From Streptomyces gardneri (lineage in GTDB: Bacteria > Actinomycetota > Actinomycetes > Streptomycetales > Streptomycetaceae), in assembly GCF_006539185.1 (NCBI RefSeq), contig NZ_BJMN01000019.1, positions 1 to 64,000 of the forward strand: a DNA stretch of 64,000 bases, in the 5' to 3' direction. The translations under genes and the position numbers were made by a program. The notes under the pieces are model-generated. The model was given only the letters and a program-made list of their open reading frames with translations, was not told the origin of the DNA and ran no database searches. Of the stretch, positions 56,868-64,000 are shown piece by piece. Every line of letters starts with the position of its first letter. Position 1 is the stretch's first letter.

Positions 56868-57733
56868 CGCTCACGCTTCGCGATCCGGTCGGCGAGACCC
56901 TCGCCGACGATGCCGAACGCCACCACGGCGAGCACGATGCACGCGGAGGGCGCGAGGGCGGGCAGCATCGCCCCCTGCTGGACGGCCGACTGGCCTTCGT
57001 TGATCATGGCGCCCCAGTCGGCGGTCGGCGGCTGCACGCCGAAGCCGAGGAAGGAGAGCGCCGCGAGGTCCATCAGCGCGTACCCGAAGTTCATCGCGGA
57101 CTGGGCGAAGACCGTCGGGGCGATGTTCGGCAGCAGGTGACGCAGGCAGACGGTCCAGCCGGACCAGCCCTGCACCCGGTACGCCTCGATGTACGGGCGG
57201 GCCTTCTCCTGGCGCGCGATGCCGCGCACCAGACGGCCCACGTACGGGGTGTACGCCACGGCCATGGCGATCACCGGCGCGGTCATCCCGGAGCCGACGA
57301 CGGTCACGAGCAGGATGGCGAGGAGCAGCCCGGGGATCGCGAAGACCATGTCCATCGAGCGGGACAGGACCGTGTCCGCCCAGCCGCCGCGCCAGGCCGC
57401 CACGACACCGATCAGGGTGCCGAGGAGGGTGGAGACGGCGACGACGAGCAGCGGTCCGAGGAGACCGGTGCGGGCGCCGTAGAGCAGTCGGGACAGGACG
57501 TCCCGCCCGGACTGGTCGGTGCCGAGGAGATGGTCGGCGCTCGTCCCGACGAGGCTCGACGAGAGGTCGAGGGCCTCGGGGTCGTACGGGGCGAGTACGG
57601 GGGCGAGCGCGGCGACCAGGACGAGGGCGACGAGCACCGCGACCGAGACGGTGAAGAGGGGGCCCTGGCCGAGGACGCGCAGCCGGCGGAGGCCGGGCCT
57701 GCGGTACGGCACCGTGGAGGTGGTGGTGGTCAT
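56864..57733 (-). CDS. oligopeptide ABC transporter permease (OppC/DppC type)
   Basis: 289 residues. The N-terminal leader and helix (VSVAVLVALVLVAALAPVLA) and the OppC_N text APYDPEALDLSSSLVGTSAD followed by HLLGTDQSGRDVLSRLLYGA are diagnostic, as are GDGLLALPGILLA-like DMVFAIPGLLLAILLVTVVG and the EAA-type loop YIEAYRVQGWSGWTVCLRHL. Six membrane helices. Its ATG overlaps the oppB-type stop by 4 nt (ATGA). Confidence 0.93.
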   Translation of the reverse strand: MTTTTSTVPYRRPGLRRLRVLGQGPLFTVSVAVLVALVLVAALAPVLAPYDPEALDLSSSLVGTSADHLLGTDQSGRDVLSRLLYGARTGLLGPLLVVAVSTLLGTLIGVVAAWRGGWADTVLSRSMDMVFAIPGLLLAILLVTVVGSGMTAPVIAMAVAYTPYVGRLVRGIARQEKARPYIEAYRVQGWSGWTVCLRHLLPNIAPTVFAQSAMNFGYALMDLAALSFLGFGVQPPTADWGAMINEGQSAVQQGAMLPALAPSACIVLAVVAFGIVGEGLADRIAKRER

Positions 57734-58683
57734 GAGGAGCCTTCCCCGTGGAGCGACAGCCGGGGGTCGATGAGGGGCGCGAGCAGGTCGACGAGGAGGT
57801 TCACGAGGACGAACGCGGCCACGCTGAGCAGGGTGATCGCCTGCACGACCGAGAAGTCCTGGGCCGTCACCGACGACACCAGCAGGGAGCCGAGGCCGGG
57901 CACGTCGAAGGCCGTCTCGACGATCGAGGTGCTGATGAGGAGTCCGGCGAGCATCGTGCCGCCGACGGTGACGACGGGCCCGAGGGCGTTGCGCAGGACG
58001 TGCCGGCGGACCACGGTCCGGCCCGCTACGCCACGCGCCCTCGCCACCTCGACGTGCTCCCGGCCGAGTTCGTCGAGCATCGCCGAGCGGGTGACCCGGG
58101 CGAGCAGTCCCGCGAAGGTCAGCGCGAGGGCGAAGGCCGGCAGGGTCAGGTGGTAGAGCTGCTGCGAGAGGCCCACCGGGGTGCCGCCGGGACCGGGGAA
58201 CCAGCCCAGCTGCACCGAGAACAGCGACACGAGCGCGATCGCGGTCACGAAGGACGGGGTCGCCGTGGCGACACCGGTGCCGATGAGCACCGTCCGGTCC
58301 AGCGGACCGGGGCGCAGCGCGGCGAGGATCCCGGAGCCCACGCCGATGAGGGCGACGAGCAGCGCCGCGTATCCGACGAGCAGGGCCGTGCCGGGCAGCC
58401 GGGAGGCGATGAGGTCGGCCACGTCCTGGTGGAACTGGGCGGAGGTGCCGAAGTCGCCGGTGAGGACGCCGCCGAGCCACTTCGCGTACTGGACGGCCAG
58501 CGGGTCGTCCAGGTGGTACTGGGTGCGCAGGGCCGCCACGGCCTCGGGCGTCGCGGGGCGGCCGTGGAGCAGGAAGGTCACCGGGTCGCCGGGGGCCAGA
58601 TGGATGGCGCCGAAGACCACGAGCGAGGTCACGAACAGCACCGCCACCAGCCCGAGGAGCCGGCCGACGAGGTATCGGGTCAT
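57730..58683 (-). CDS. oligopeptide ABC transporter permease (OppB/DppB type)
   Basis: 317 residues. It starts MTRYLVGRLLGLVAVLFVTS and has the typical VFGAIHLAPGDPVTFLLHG, YHLDDPLAVQYAKWLGGVLT, GDFGTSAQFHQDVADLIASR and EAA loop YVEVARARG-like HVEVARARGVAGRTVVRRHV. Six membrane helices. The start codon overlaps the stop of the substrate-binding protein by one base (TAATG). It forms the pore with the next permease. Confidence 0.93.
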   Translation of the reverse strand: MTRYLVGRLLGLVAVLFVTSLVVFGAIHLAPGDPVTFLLHGRPATPEAVAALRTQYHLDDPLAVQYAKWLGGVLTGDFGTSAQFHQDVADLIASRLPGTALLVGYAALLVALIGVGSGILAALRPGPLDRTVLIGTGVATATPSFVTAIALVSLFSVQLGWFPGPGGTPVGLSQQLYHLTLPAFALALTFAGLLARVTRSAMLDELGREHVEVARARGVAGRTVVRRHVLRNALGPVVTVGGTMLAGLLISTSIVETAFDVPGLGSLLVSSVTAQDFSVVQAITLLSVAAFVLVNLLVDLLAPLIDPRLSLHGEGSS

Positions 58684-60320
58684 TACTTCGCGGCCCCGAT
58701 CGTCGCGGCCCACGGGTAGTAGAGCTGGGCGATGCCGGTGGGGGCACCGGTGACGCGCTTGCCGAGGAAGACCGAGTAGGGGGCCTCGTACACGGGGATG
58801 ATCGGCAGCTCGCGCAGCGCGATCTTCTGGAGCTCGGCGGTCCGCTCGGCGCGCTTGGCCGGGTCGGGCTCCGAGTTGGCCCGGTCGAAGGCGACGTCGT
58901 ACTCGGCGTTCGACCAGTTGCCGTAGTTCCCGAAGTCCCCGGTGCGGAGGTACTGGTAGAACTCCAGCGGGTCGGGGGTGTTGTCGTAGCCGTTGGTGAT
59001 GACCAGGTCGAGCCCGGTGCGCGCGTTGGGGTCGACGAAGATGCTGCTGTACGCCTCGGGTGCGACGGACTTCAGCTTGACGTCGAGGCCGATCTGGCGG
59101 CCGGCGGCCTGCACGGCGTTGGCGACGACGCTGATCTCGGGAGCGAGCGTGCTGGTGACCAGGGTGACGGTGCGGCCGGTCGCCCCGGCGTCCTGGACGA
59201 GCTTCTTCGCCGCCGCGACGTCGTAGGCCGGCTCGGGCAGCGTGTCGTAGAGCGAGGCGGTCTTCTCCGGGGCCAGGGCCCAGGCGCCGCGTGCGGCGGG
59301 AGCCTTCGCGGGGACGCCGACTCCGCCGGCCGCGGCCTTGATGATGTTCTTGCGGTCGAGGGCCATGGAGAGGGCCTGGCGCACCTTGAGGTTGCCGAGG
59401 GCGCCGTGGAAGTCGAGGACGGCGAGGTTCGAGGCGGCGGTGTTGGGGCCGAAGAGGAGCGAGCCCTTGCCGCTGGACCGCAGCTGCTCGAACGAGGACG
59501 AGGGCACCATGTAGCCGCCGTCGGCGGTGCCGGACTTGAGGGCATTGGAGCGGGCCGCCGAGTCCTCGATGAAGGTGAACTTCACGGAGTCCGACTTGGG
59601 GGCGAGCTTCGCGTCCCAGTAGGCGGCGTGCTTCTTGAGGGTGATGCCCGCGCCCTGGTCCCAGGAGTCGAGGGCGAAGGGGCCGGTGCAGTTCACACCA
59701 CCCTTGGGGGTGCCGTAGTCCTTGCCGGCCTTGGCCAGGTAGGCGGCGCTCTCGATGGTGCCGGGGGAGGCGGCCATCAGCTCGTGCAGCAGGACGTCGG
59801 CCTTGCCGAGGCGGAGGGTGACCTCCAGCGGACCGGTCTTCTCGATCGCGTCGACGTTCTTGAACACCGAGCCCCAGGGCGAGCCGGTCTTCGGGTCCAT
59901 CTGGCGCTTGAGGGAGGCCACGACGTCGTCGGCGGTCATCGTCGTGCCGTCGTGGAACTTCACCCCGGAGCGGAGGGTGTACACCAGCGTGCGCGGATCG
60001 GGCTGCTTGTACGCCACCGCGAGACCGGGCTCGACCTTCATGTCGGGCGTGACCCGGAACAGCTGCTCGCAGACGTTGGCGAGGACGGTGTTCGGCGGGT
60101 AGTCGTACGCCAGGGCGTAGTCGAGCGTGTACGGCTCGGCGTACAGGGACCAGGTGAACGAGTCCAGGGTGCCCTTCGCGGGCGGCGAGGTCGGGCTGAC
60201 CTCGTAGCCGGCCCCGCCGCCGGGAGCGGCCTGGGGCTTGGTGGCGCCGGAGCAGGCGGCGGTCGTGGCCGCGAGGGCGGCGGTACAGGTGAGGAGCGCG
60301 ATGGTTCTCGGCATGCGCAT
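58683..60320 (-). CDS. oligopeptide-type ABC substrate-binding lipoprotein
   Basis: 545 residues from the ATG at 60320 (GGGTGGG ahead; a second ATG is two codons later). The lipobox is AATTAAC after IALLTCTAALAATTAAC. It belongs to the family-5 binding proteins: YTLDYALAYDYPPNTVLANV, CEQLFRVTPDMKVEPGLAVA, YTLRSGVKFHDGTTMTADDV, SLKRQMDPKTGSPWGSVFKN and PVYEAPYSVFLGKRVTGAPT near the end. Ligands of this family are peptides, nickel, sugars or opines, and none can be chosen here. It is the first gene of the operon, transcribed away from the lacI-type regulator through two operators. Confidence 0.92.
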   Translation of the reverse strand: MRMPRTIALLTCTAALAATTAACSGATKPQAAPGGGAGYEVSPTSPPAKGTLDSFTWSLYAEPYTLDYALAYDYPPNTVLANVCEQLFRVTPDMKVEPGLAVAYKQPDPRTLVYTLRSGVKFHDGTTMTADDVVASLKRQMDPKTGSPWGSVFKNVDAIEKTGPLEVTLRLGKADVLLHELMAASPGTIESAAYLAKAGKDYGTPKGGVNCTGPFALDSWDQGAGITLKKHAAYWDAKLAPKSDSVKFTFIEDSAARSNALKSGTADGGYMVPSSSFEQLRSSGKGSLLFGPNTAASNLAVLDFHGALGNLKVRQALSMALDRKNIIKAAAGGVGVPAKAPAARGAWALAPEKTASLYDTLPEPAYDVAAAKKLVQDAGATGRTVTLVTSTLAPEISVVANAVQAAGRQIGLDVKLKSVAPEAYSSIFVDPNARTGLDLVITNGYDNTPDPLEFYQYLRTGDFGNYGNWSNAEYDVAFDRANSEPDPAKRAERTAELQKIALRELPIIPVYEAPYSVFLGKRVTGAPTGIAQLYYPWAATIGAAK

Positions 60321-60379
60321 GCAGACCCACCCCTTTACGGGTGTAGTGACGGGCGCTGGGGGGTTGGAGCGAGTATTAA

Positions 60380-60423
60380 TGCGGGAACGTTCCCGCACAA
60401 GGTCCTGCGGGAACGGTTTTGCA
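60380..60423. promoter_or_regulatory. perfect 18-bp LacI-type operator and a second degenerate copy
   Basis: TGCGGGAACGTTCCCGCA (60380-60397) is a perfect palindrome. A second copy, TGCGGGAACGGTTTTGCA (60406-60423), is degenerate in its right half. Their centres are 26 bp apart. They lie between the transport operon (starts at 60320) and the lacI-type gene, covering both promoters, including an AT-rich TATTAAT at 60374-60380. Confidence 0.9.
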
Positions 60424-60451
60424 AAGGTCAGGAGGGTGGCACCATCGCTCC

Positions 60452-61510
60452 ATGACCCATGGATCACGGCACGGCGGGCAGCCCTCTTCACCCACCCCGC
60501 GCGTCCGCCTCGTCGACGTCGCCCGCGAGGCGGGCCTGTCCAAGACGACCGTCTCGGCGGCTCTCAACGACACCGGAAGGCTCTCTCCCGCCGTACGGGA
60601 GAAAGCCCGCGAGACCGCGCGCAGAATGGGCTATCGGCCCAATGCCACCGCGCGTCAACTACGCGCGGGGCGAGCCAAGTTGATCGGATACGTGGTCGGG
60701 GAGGCGGTCGACGCCCGCTCGGTCTTCCTGGAGTCGCCCTACTTCGCCCGGCTGACCGGTGCCACGGCGGCGACCGCGCTGCGACGCGGTTACGCCATGG
60801 TCCTGCTGCCCGCCGGATCCCTGCAGAGCGAGTGGGCCGACCTGCCGCTCGACGCCGTCGTCGTGACCGACCCCGATGCCGACGACCGGATCGTCGACGA
60901 CGTGCTCGCCGCCGGGATCCCCGTCTTCAGCGACCGCTCCGTGGAGGGACGGCCCGGGGCGTACTGGGTGGACGTCGACACCGAGGCCGCCGTGCGCTCC
61001 GCCCTGGACCACTTCCACGAGCAGGGCGCCCGCAGGCCCGTCCTCGTCGTGCCCGACAGCACCACCCGCTTCCACACCGAGGTCTTCGCCGCCCACCGGG
61101 AGTGGTGCGCCGAGCACGGCCTGCCGGAGCGGGTCGTCCGTGTCGGGGAAGCCGGCAACGGACCGGTGGTCCGCGCCGTCGAGACCGCCCTGACGGGAGA
61201 CCCGGCGGGGAGGCGACCGGACGCACTGCTCGTCGTCGCCGAGGCGAGTCCGCCCCTCGTCCTGGCGGCGGCCCGCCGCCACGGCTACGACGTACCCGGC
61301 GATCTGCTCCTCGCCTGCGTGAGCGAGGACGTCACGGCCGAGCACACCGAGCCGCCCGTGACCACCCTGAGCCTGCGGCCCGAGGCGATCGCGGAGGCGG
61401 GCATCGAGCACCTGGTGAGGGTCCTGGAGCAGGGCGGCCGGGAGCCGGCCGGGACGCTCGTCCCGACCCGCCTCGACGTACGGGCCTCCTCGGTGCGGCA
61501 GCACGGCTGA
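60452..61510 (+). CDS. LacI-family regulator
   Basis: About 352 residues from the ATG at 60452; an upstream TTG at 60419 is in frame but lies inside the second operator. The HTH is RLVDVAREAGLSKTTVSAAL, NDTGRLSPAVREKARETARR and MGYRPNATARQLRAG with the hinge helix. The ligand-binding core follows (LIGYVVGEAVDARSVFLESP; LLLACVSEDVTAEHTEPPVT; TLSLRPEAIAEAGIEHLVRV). It is divergent from the peptide ABC operon and should repress it and itself through the palindromes at 60380-60423. No strong ribosome site is seen close to the ATG. Its stop is 12 nt from that of the amidohydrolase gene. Confidence 0.92.
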   Translation: MTHGSRHGGQPSSPTPRVRLVDVAREAGLSKTTVSAALNDTGRLSPAVREKARETARRMGYRPNATARQLRAGRAKLIGYVVGEAVDARSVFLESPYFARLTGATAATALRRGYAMVLLPAGSLQSEWADLPLDAVVVTDPDADDRIVDDVLAAGIPVFSDRSVEGRPGAYWVDVDTEAAVRSALDHFHEQGARRPVLVVPDSTTRFHTEVFAAHREWCAEHGLPERVVRVGEAGNGPVVRAVETALTGDPAGRRPDALLVVAEASPPLVLAAARRHGYDVPGDLLLACVSEDVTAEHTEPPVTTLSLRPEAIAEAGIEHLVRVLEQGGREPAGTLVPTRLDVRASSVRQHG

Positions 61511-61522
61511 CCTCGGGCCCGG

Positions 61523-63157
61523 TCAGCTCGCGTGCACGAGCCTGCCGCCGACGTAGGTCCGTTCCACGCGGGCCTGGCCGATCTCCTCCGGCGGGGCCGT
61601 GAGGATGTCGCGGTCCAGGACCACGAGGTCGGCGAGGTTCCCGGCGCGCAGGCTGCCCGCGTCGTCGTGACCGTTCACATGGGCGGTGCCGGCGGTGTAG
61701 GCGGCCAGCGCGGTCGCGAGGTCGAGACGCTGCTCGGGGTAGAAGACCGGCGCGTCGGTCGCCGCGGGGTCCCGGCGGTTCACGGCCACGTGGATGCCCT
61801 CGATCGGGTCGGGGCTGCTCACGGGCCAGTCGCTGCCGGCGGCGAGCGTGGCCCCGGCGCGGACGAGATCGCCGAAGGGGTACTGCCAGGCGGCGCGCTC
61901 CGCACCGAGGAACGGGATCGTCAGCTCGTCCATCTGCGGCTCGTGGGCCGCCCACAGGGGCTGGATGTTGGCGATGGCGCCGAGCGCGGCGAAGCGGGTG
62001 AGGTCGTCGGGGTGGACGACCTGGAGGTGGGCGAGGTGGTGGCGGTTGCCACGGCGCCCGTTGGCGACCACGGCGGCCTCGACCGCGTCGAGGGCCTCAC
62101 GGACCGCCCGGTCGCCCAGGGCGTGGAAGTGGACTTGGAAGTCCAGGGCGTCGAGCTCGGTCACGTACCCGCGCAGGGCCTCGGGATCGACGAAGCTCAG
62201 CCCGGAGTTGGCGGTGGCGCAGCCGCAGCCGTCCAGGTAGGGGCTGGTCATGGCGGCGGTGAAGTTCTCCGCGACACCGTCCTGCATGATCTTGACGGAC
62301 GTCGCACGGAAGCGGCCGGCGTTCAGCTTCTCGCGCCGCGCCACCAGCTCCGGGATCTGCTCGGCACCGCGCTCGCGGTCCCACCAGAGCGCTCCGGTCA
62401 CCCGGGCGGTGAGCGTGCCGTCCAGTGCGGCGGTCAGGTAGGCGCCGGACGGGTCGGGCTGTCCGTGGAACTCGCCGAGCATCGCGTCCTGCCACCCGGT
62501 GATTCCGAGGGAGTGCAGCAGCGACTGGGCGCGGTGGAGCCCGGCGAGGCGGTCCGCTTCCGTGCTCGGCGGCACCAGGTGGCCGACGAGTCCGGTGGCG
62601 CCCTCCTGGAGCATGCCGCTGGGGGTGCCGTCCGGCTCCCGCTCGATGCGGCCGTCCGCGGGGTCGGGGGTGTCGGCGGTGATCCCGGCGAGTTCGAGCG
62701 CCCGCGTGTTGGCCCAGGCGCCGTGGTGGTCACGGTTCGACAGCAGGACGGGCCGGTCGGGGACGATCGCGTCGAGCAGCTGCCGGGTCGGCAGCCCGCC
62801 CTCGAAGCTCTCCATCGACCAGCCGCCGCCGGTGATCCACTCACGGTCCGGATGCGCGTCCGCGTACGCGCGGATGATCCGCAGGTAGTCGTCGACGCCG
62901 ACCGTCTCGGTCAGGTCGCACTGGGCCAGTTCCGATCCGGCGAAGACCGCGTGGATGTGGGCGTCCTGGAAGCCGGGGATCAGGAGCTTCCCCGTCAGGT
63001 CGACGACCTCGGTGTCCGGGCCGATGAGCTCGCGCACCTCGTCGTGGCCGACGGCGGCGATCCGGTCGCCGATGACGGCGAGCGAGGTCGCCCGGGTGCG
63101 GGCCGGGTCCACCGTGAAGACGGGGCCGCGGGTGAAGACCAGATCGGCCTTGGCCAT
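61523..63157 (-). CDS. YtcJ-type amidohydrolase
   Basis: 544 residues. It has the metal motif LIPGFQDAHIHAVFAG, then GGWSMESFEGGLPTRQLLDA, VSLSNRDxHGAWANT-like LLSNRDHHGAWANTRALELA, VKIMQDGVAENFTAAMTSPY with the Lys that bridges metals in related enzymes, FQVHFHALGDRAVREALDAV, HLAHLQVVHPDDL, LAAGSDWPVSSPDPIEGIHV and the C-terminal LADLVVLDRDIL. These are the blocks of the YtcJ branch of the amidohydrolase superfamily. The substrate is unknown; it may hydrolyse a compound taken up by the adjacent ABC system, or one sensed by the divergent TetR regulator. It is intact. Confidence 0.9.
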   Translation of the reverse strand: MAKADLVFTRGPVFTVDPARTRATSLAVIGDRIAAVGHDEVRELIGPDTEVVDLTGKLLIPGFQDAHIHAVFAGSELAQCDLTETVGVDDYLRIIRAYADAHPDREWITGGGWSMESFEGGLPTRQLLDAIVPDRPVLLSNRDHHGAWANTRALELAGITADTPDPADGRIEREPDGTPSGMLQEGATGLVGHLVPPSTEADRLAGLHRAQSLLHSLGITGWQDAMLGEFHGQPDPSGAYLTAALDGTLTARVTGALWWDRERGAEQIPELVARREKLNAGRFRATSVKIMQDGVAENFTAAMTSPYLDGCGCATANSGLSFVDPEALRGYVTELDALDFQVHFHALGDRAVREALDAVEAAVVANGRRGNRHHLAHLQVVHPDDLTRFAALGAIANIQPLWAAHEPQMDELTIPFLGAERAAWQYPFGDLVRAGATLAAGSDWPVSSPDPIEGIHVAVNRRDPAATDAPVFYPEQRLDLATALAAYTAGTAHVNGHDDAGSLRAGNLADLVVLDRDILTAPPEEIGQARVERTYVGGRLVHAS

Positions 63158-63221
63158 GCGAGTGCTCCAGAACGTGAGGCGGCGGGTGGTTGGGCGCTAT
63201 GGAAGCGGCAAGGCTGTTTAC

Positions 63222-63240
63222 ACGTCAATGGTGTTGACGT
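63222..63240. promoter_or_regulatory. 7-bp inverted repeat between the amidohydrolase and TetR genes
   Basis: ACGTCAA (63222-63228), 5 nt, TTGACGT (63234-63240). It sits 12 nt before the TetR start and 65 nt before the amidohydrolase start, as expected for a TetR operator that controls both genes. Confidence 0.8.
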
Positions 63241-63252
63241 AAGGTCCCGGCC

Positions 63253-63966
63253 ATGTCCGAAAGAGTGGTCCCCGAAGACAGCCGGCAGCGTCGCCGCCCC
63301 ACCAAGCAGGGCGCCGTCCTCTCGGAGCAGCTGATCGTCGAGACGGCGCTCCGCCTCGTCGCCCAGCACGGCGCCGACGCCCTCTCGGTACGGAGGCTCG
63401 GAGCCGCGCTCGGCGCCGACCCCAGCGCGCTGTACCGCTACTTCCGGAACACCGACGCGCTCCTCCTCGCGATCGCCGACGAGCTCATCGGGCGGGCGCA
63501 GGACGGCTGGAGGGCGACGGGCGACTGGCGGACGGACCTGCGCTCGATGGGCCTGCGGATCCACGCCATCTACGTCGCGCATCCCCAGGCCGCCGTCCTC
63601 GGCGCGTACCGCACGACCGGCCGCCCCCACGAGACCCGGGCGGTCGAGCGGATCCTCGGCATCCTCCGCTCCGCGGGCTTCCCCGACGCCCTCGCCGTGC
63701 GGATCTACCACGCCTTCGTCGACCAGGCCCTCGCCTTCGCCGCCCAGGACGCCGCGGCGAAGGCCCTCCCGCCCGCCGCCCGGGAGGGGGACGAGCAGGT
63801 CTGGCAGTCGGTGTACGGTCGACTGTCGCCGGACACCCATCCGAACATCGCCGCGACGTTCCCCCTCCTCGCCGCCGACATGCGGGACAGCGGCTACCCC
63901 TTCGCCCTGGACCTGACGCTGGGCGCGGCCGCGGCACTCCTGTCCCAGGAGGCCCCGCGCGCGTAA
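63253..63966 (+). CDS. TetR-family regulator
   Basis: 237 residues. The HTH is QLIVETALRLVAQHGADALS, VRRLGAALGADPSALYRYFR and NTDALLLAIADELIGRA. The C-terminal part (LRIHAIYVAHPQAAVLGAYR; FPDALAVRIYHAFVDQALAF) is of the TetR_C type seen in actinobacterial repressors. It is divergent from the amidohydrolase gene with 95 bp between starts and a good operator in the gap, so it very likely represses that gene and itself. The last 34 nt of the window after its stop carry no feature. Confidence 0.92.
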   Translation: MSERVVPEDSRQRRRPTKQGAVLSEQLIVETALRLVAQHGADALSVRRLGAALGADPSALYRYFRNTDALLLAIADELIGRAQDGWRATGDWRTDLRSMGLRIHAIYVAHPQAAVLGAYRTTGRPHETRAVERILGILRSAGFPDALAVRIYHAFVDQALAFAAQDAAAKALPPAAREGDEQVWQSVYGRLSPDTHPNIAATFPLLAADMRDSGYPFALDLTLGAAAALLSQEAPRA

Positions 63967-64000
63967 CGCCACGCTCCCCGCCGCCGTCGCCGTCGGCCAC

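Overview
The window is high-GC actinobacterial DNA and almost certainly comes from a Streptomyces chromosome. The evidence is strong GC bias at third codon positions, frequent GTG and TTG starts, ATGA/GTGA overlaps inside operons, a PspA-PspAA-HtpX-PspAB operon, an Rv1733c-like membrane protein, an FprB-type ferredoxin reductase, and several secreted polymer-degrading enzymes. No tRNA, rRNA or CRISPR array was seen.

It divides into two parts at about position 26,290. The left part (1-26,290) is an accessory stress island. Its intact genes are of the dormancy or redox-stress kind: a TrkA-type channel protein, an S2P protease with CBS domains, a flavodoxin, a DUF302 protein, CBS proteins, archease with the RNA ligase RtcB, a kinase-ATPase coupled to a universal stress protein, Hsp20, the Rv1733c-like protein, the Psp envelope-stress operon, a DUF1876 protein and a SpoIIE-type phosphatase. 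This set resembles the DosR regulon of Mycobacterium tuberculosis and the comparable Streptomyces stress region. Among these genes lie many broken ones: an SPFH protein with an internal deletion, a truncated IS5-type element, an ftsH split into two oppositely oriented pieces, a pyrH-like remnant, half a DUF2267 protein, a PolX reduced to its PHP domain, a baeRF fragment, and remnants of a methyltransferase, a phosphatase, a rhodanese and a toxin-antitoxin pair. The island ends inside a secreted repeat protein that has lost its N-terminus.

The right part (26,290-64,000) is mostly intact, well-spaced chromosomal DNA. It runs: VOC protein, SUMF1-like protein and Nudix (27.1-29.2 kb); universal stress protein, DUF5997 and a LysR effector domain without HTH (29.5-31.9 kb); a Cyt-type cytolysin homologue (32.0-32.5 kb); FprB plus an AurF-like diiron protein behind two abutting operators (32.6-35.3 kb); a subtilisin with a P domain (35.4-37.2 kb); relics of a sigma-54 activator and a sigma-54 factor facing each other (37.65-38.7 kb); a two-CBM alpha-amylase (38.8-41.8 kb); a MarR/MFS divergent pair with three phased operators (42.0-44.1 kb); and a VOC protein.

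A six-gene unit follows at 45.1-52.1 kb: a GntR regulator, a two-cluster ferredoxin, a sulfonate-type ABC transporter and an AprA-like flavoprotein fused to HEAT repeats. Together these look like an uptake and redox system for an unidentified, probably sulfur-containing, substrate. The right end holds a MerR regulator with a MerR-type promoter driving a fused double hydrolase, a five-gene oligopeptide ABC operon divergent from a LacI regulator with an 18-bp palindromic operator, a YtcJ-type amidohydrolase and a TetR regulator.

The strongest candidates for something undescribed are the AprA-HEAT/ferredoxin/ABC unit, the AurF-like/FprB pair, the Cyt homologue and the sigma-54 relic pair. Family names come from recognising motifs and overall sequence character; no database search was run.
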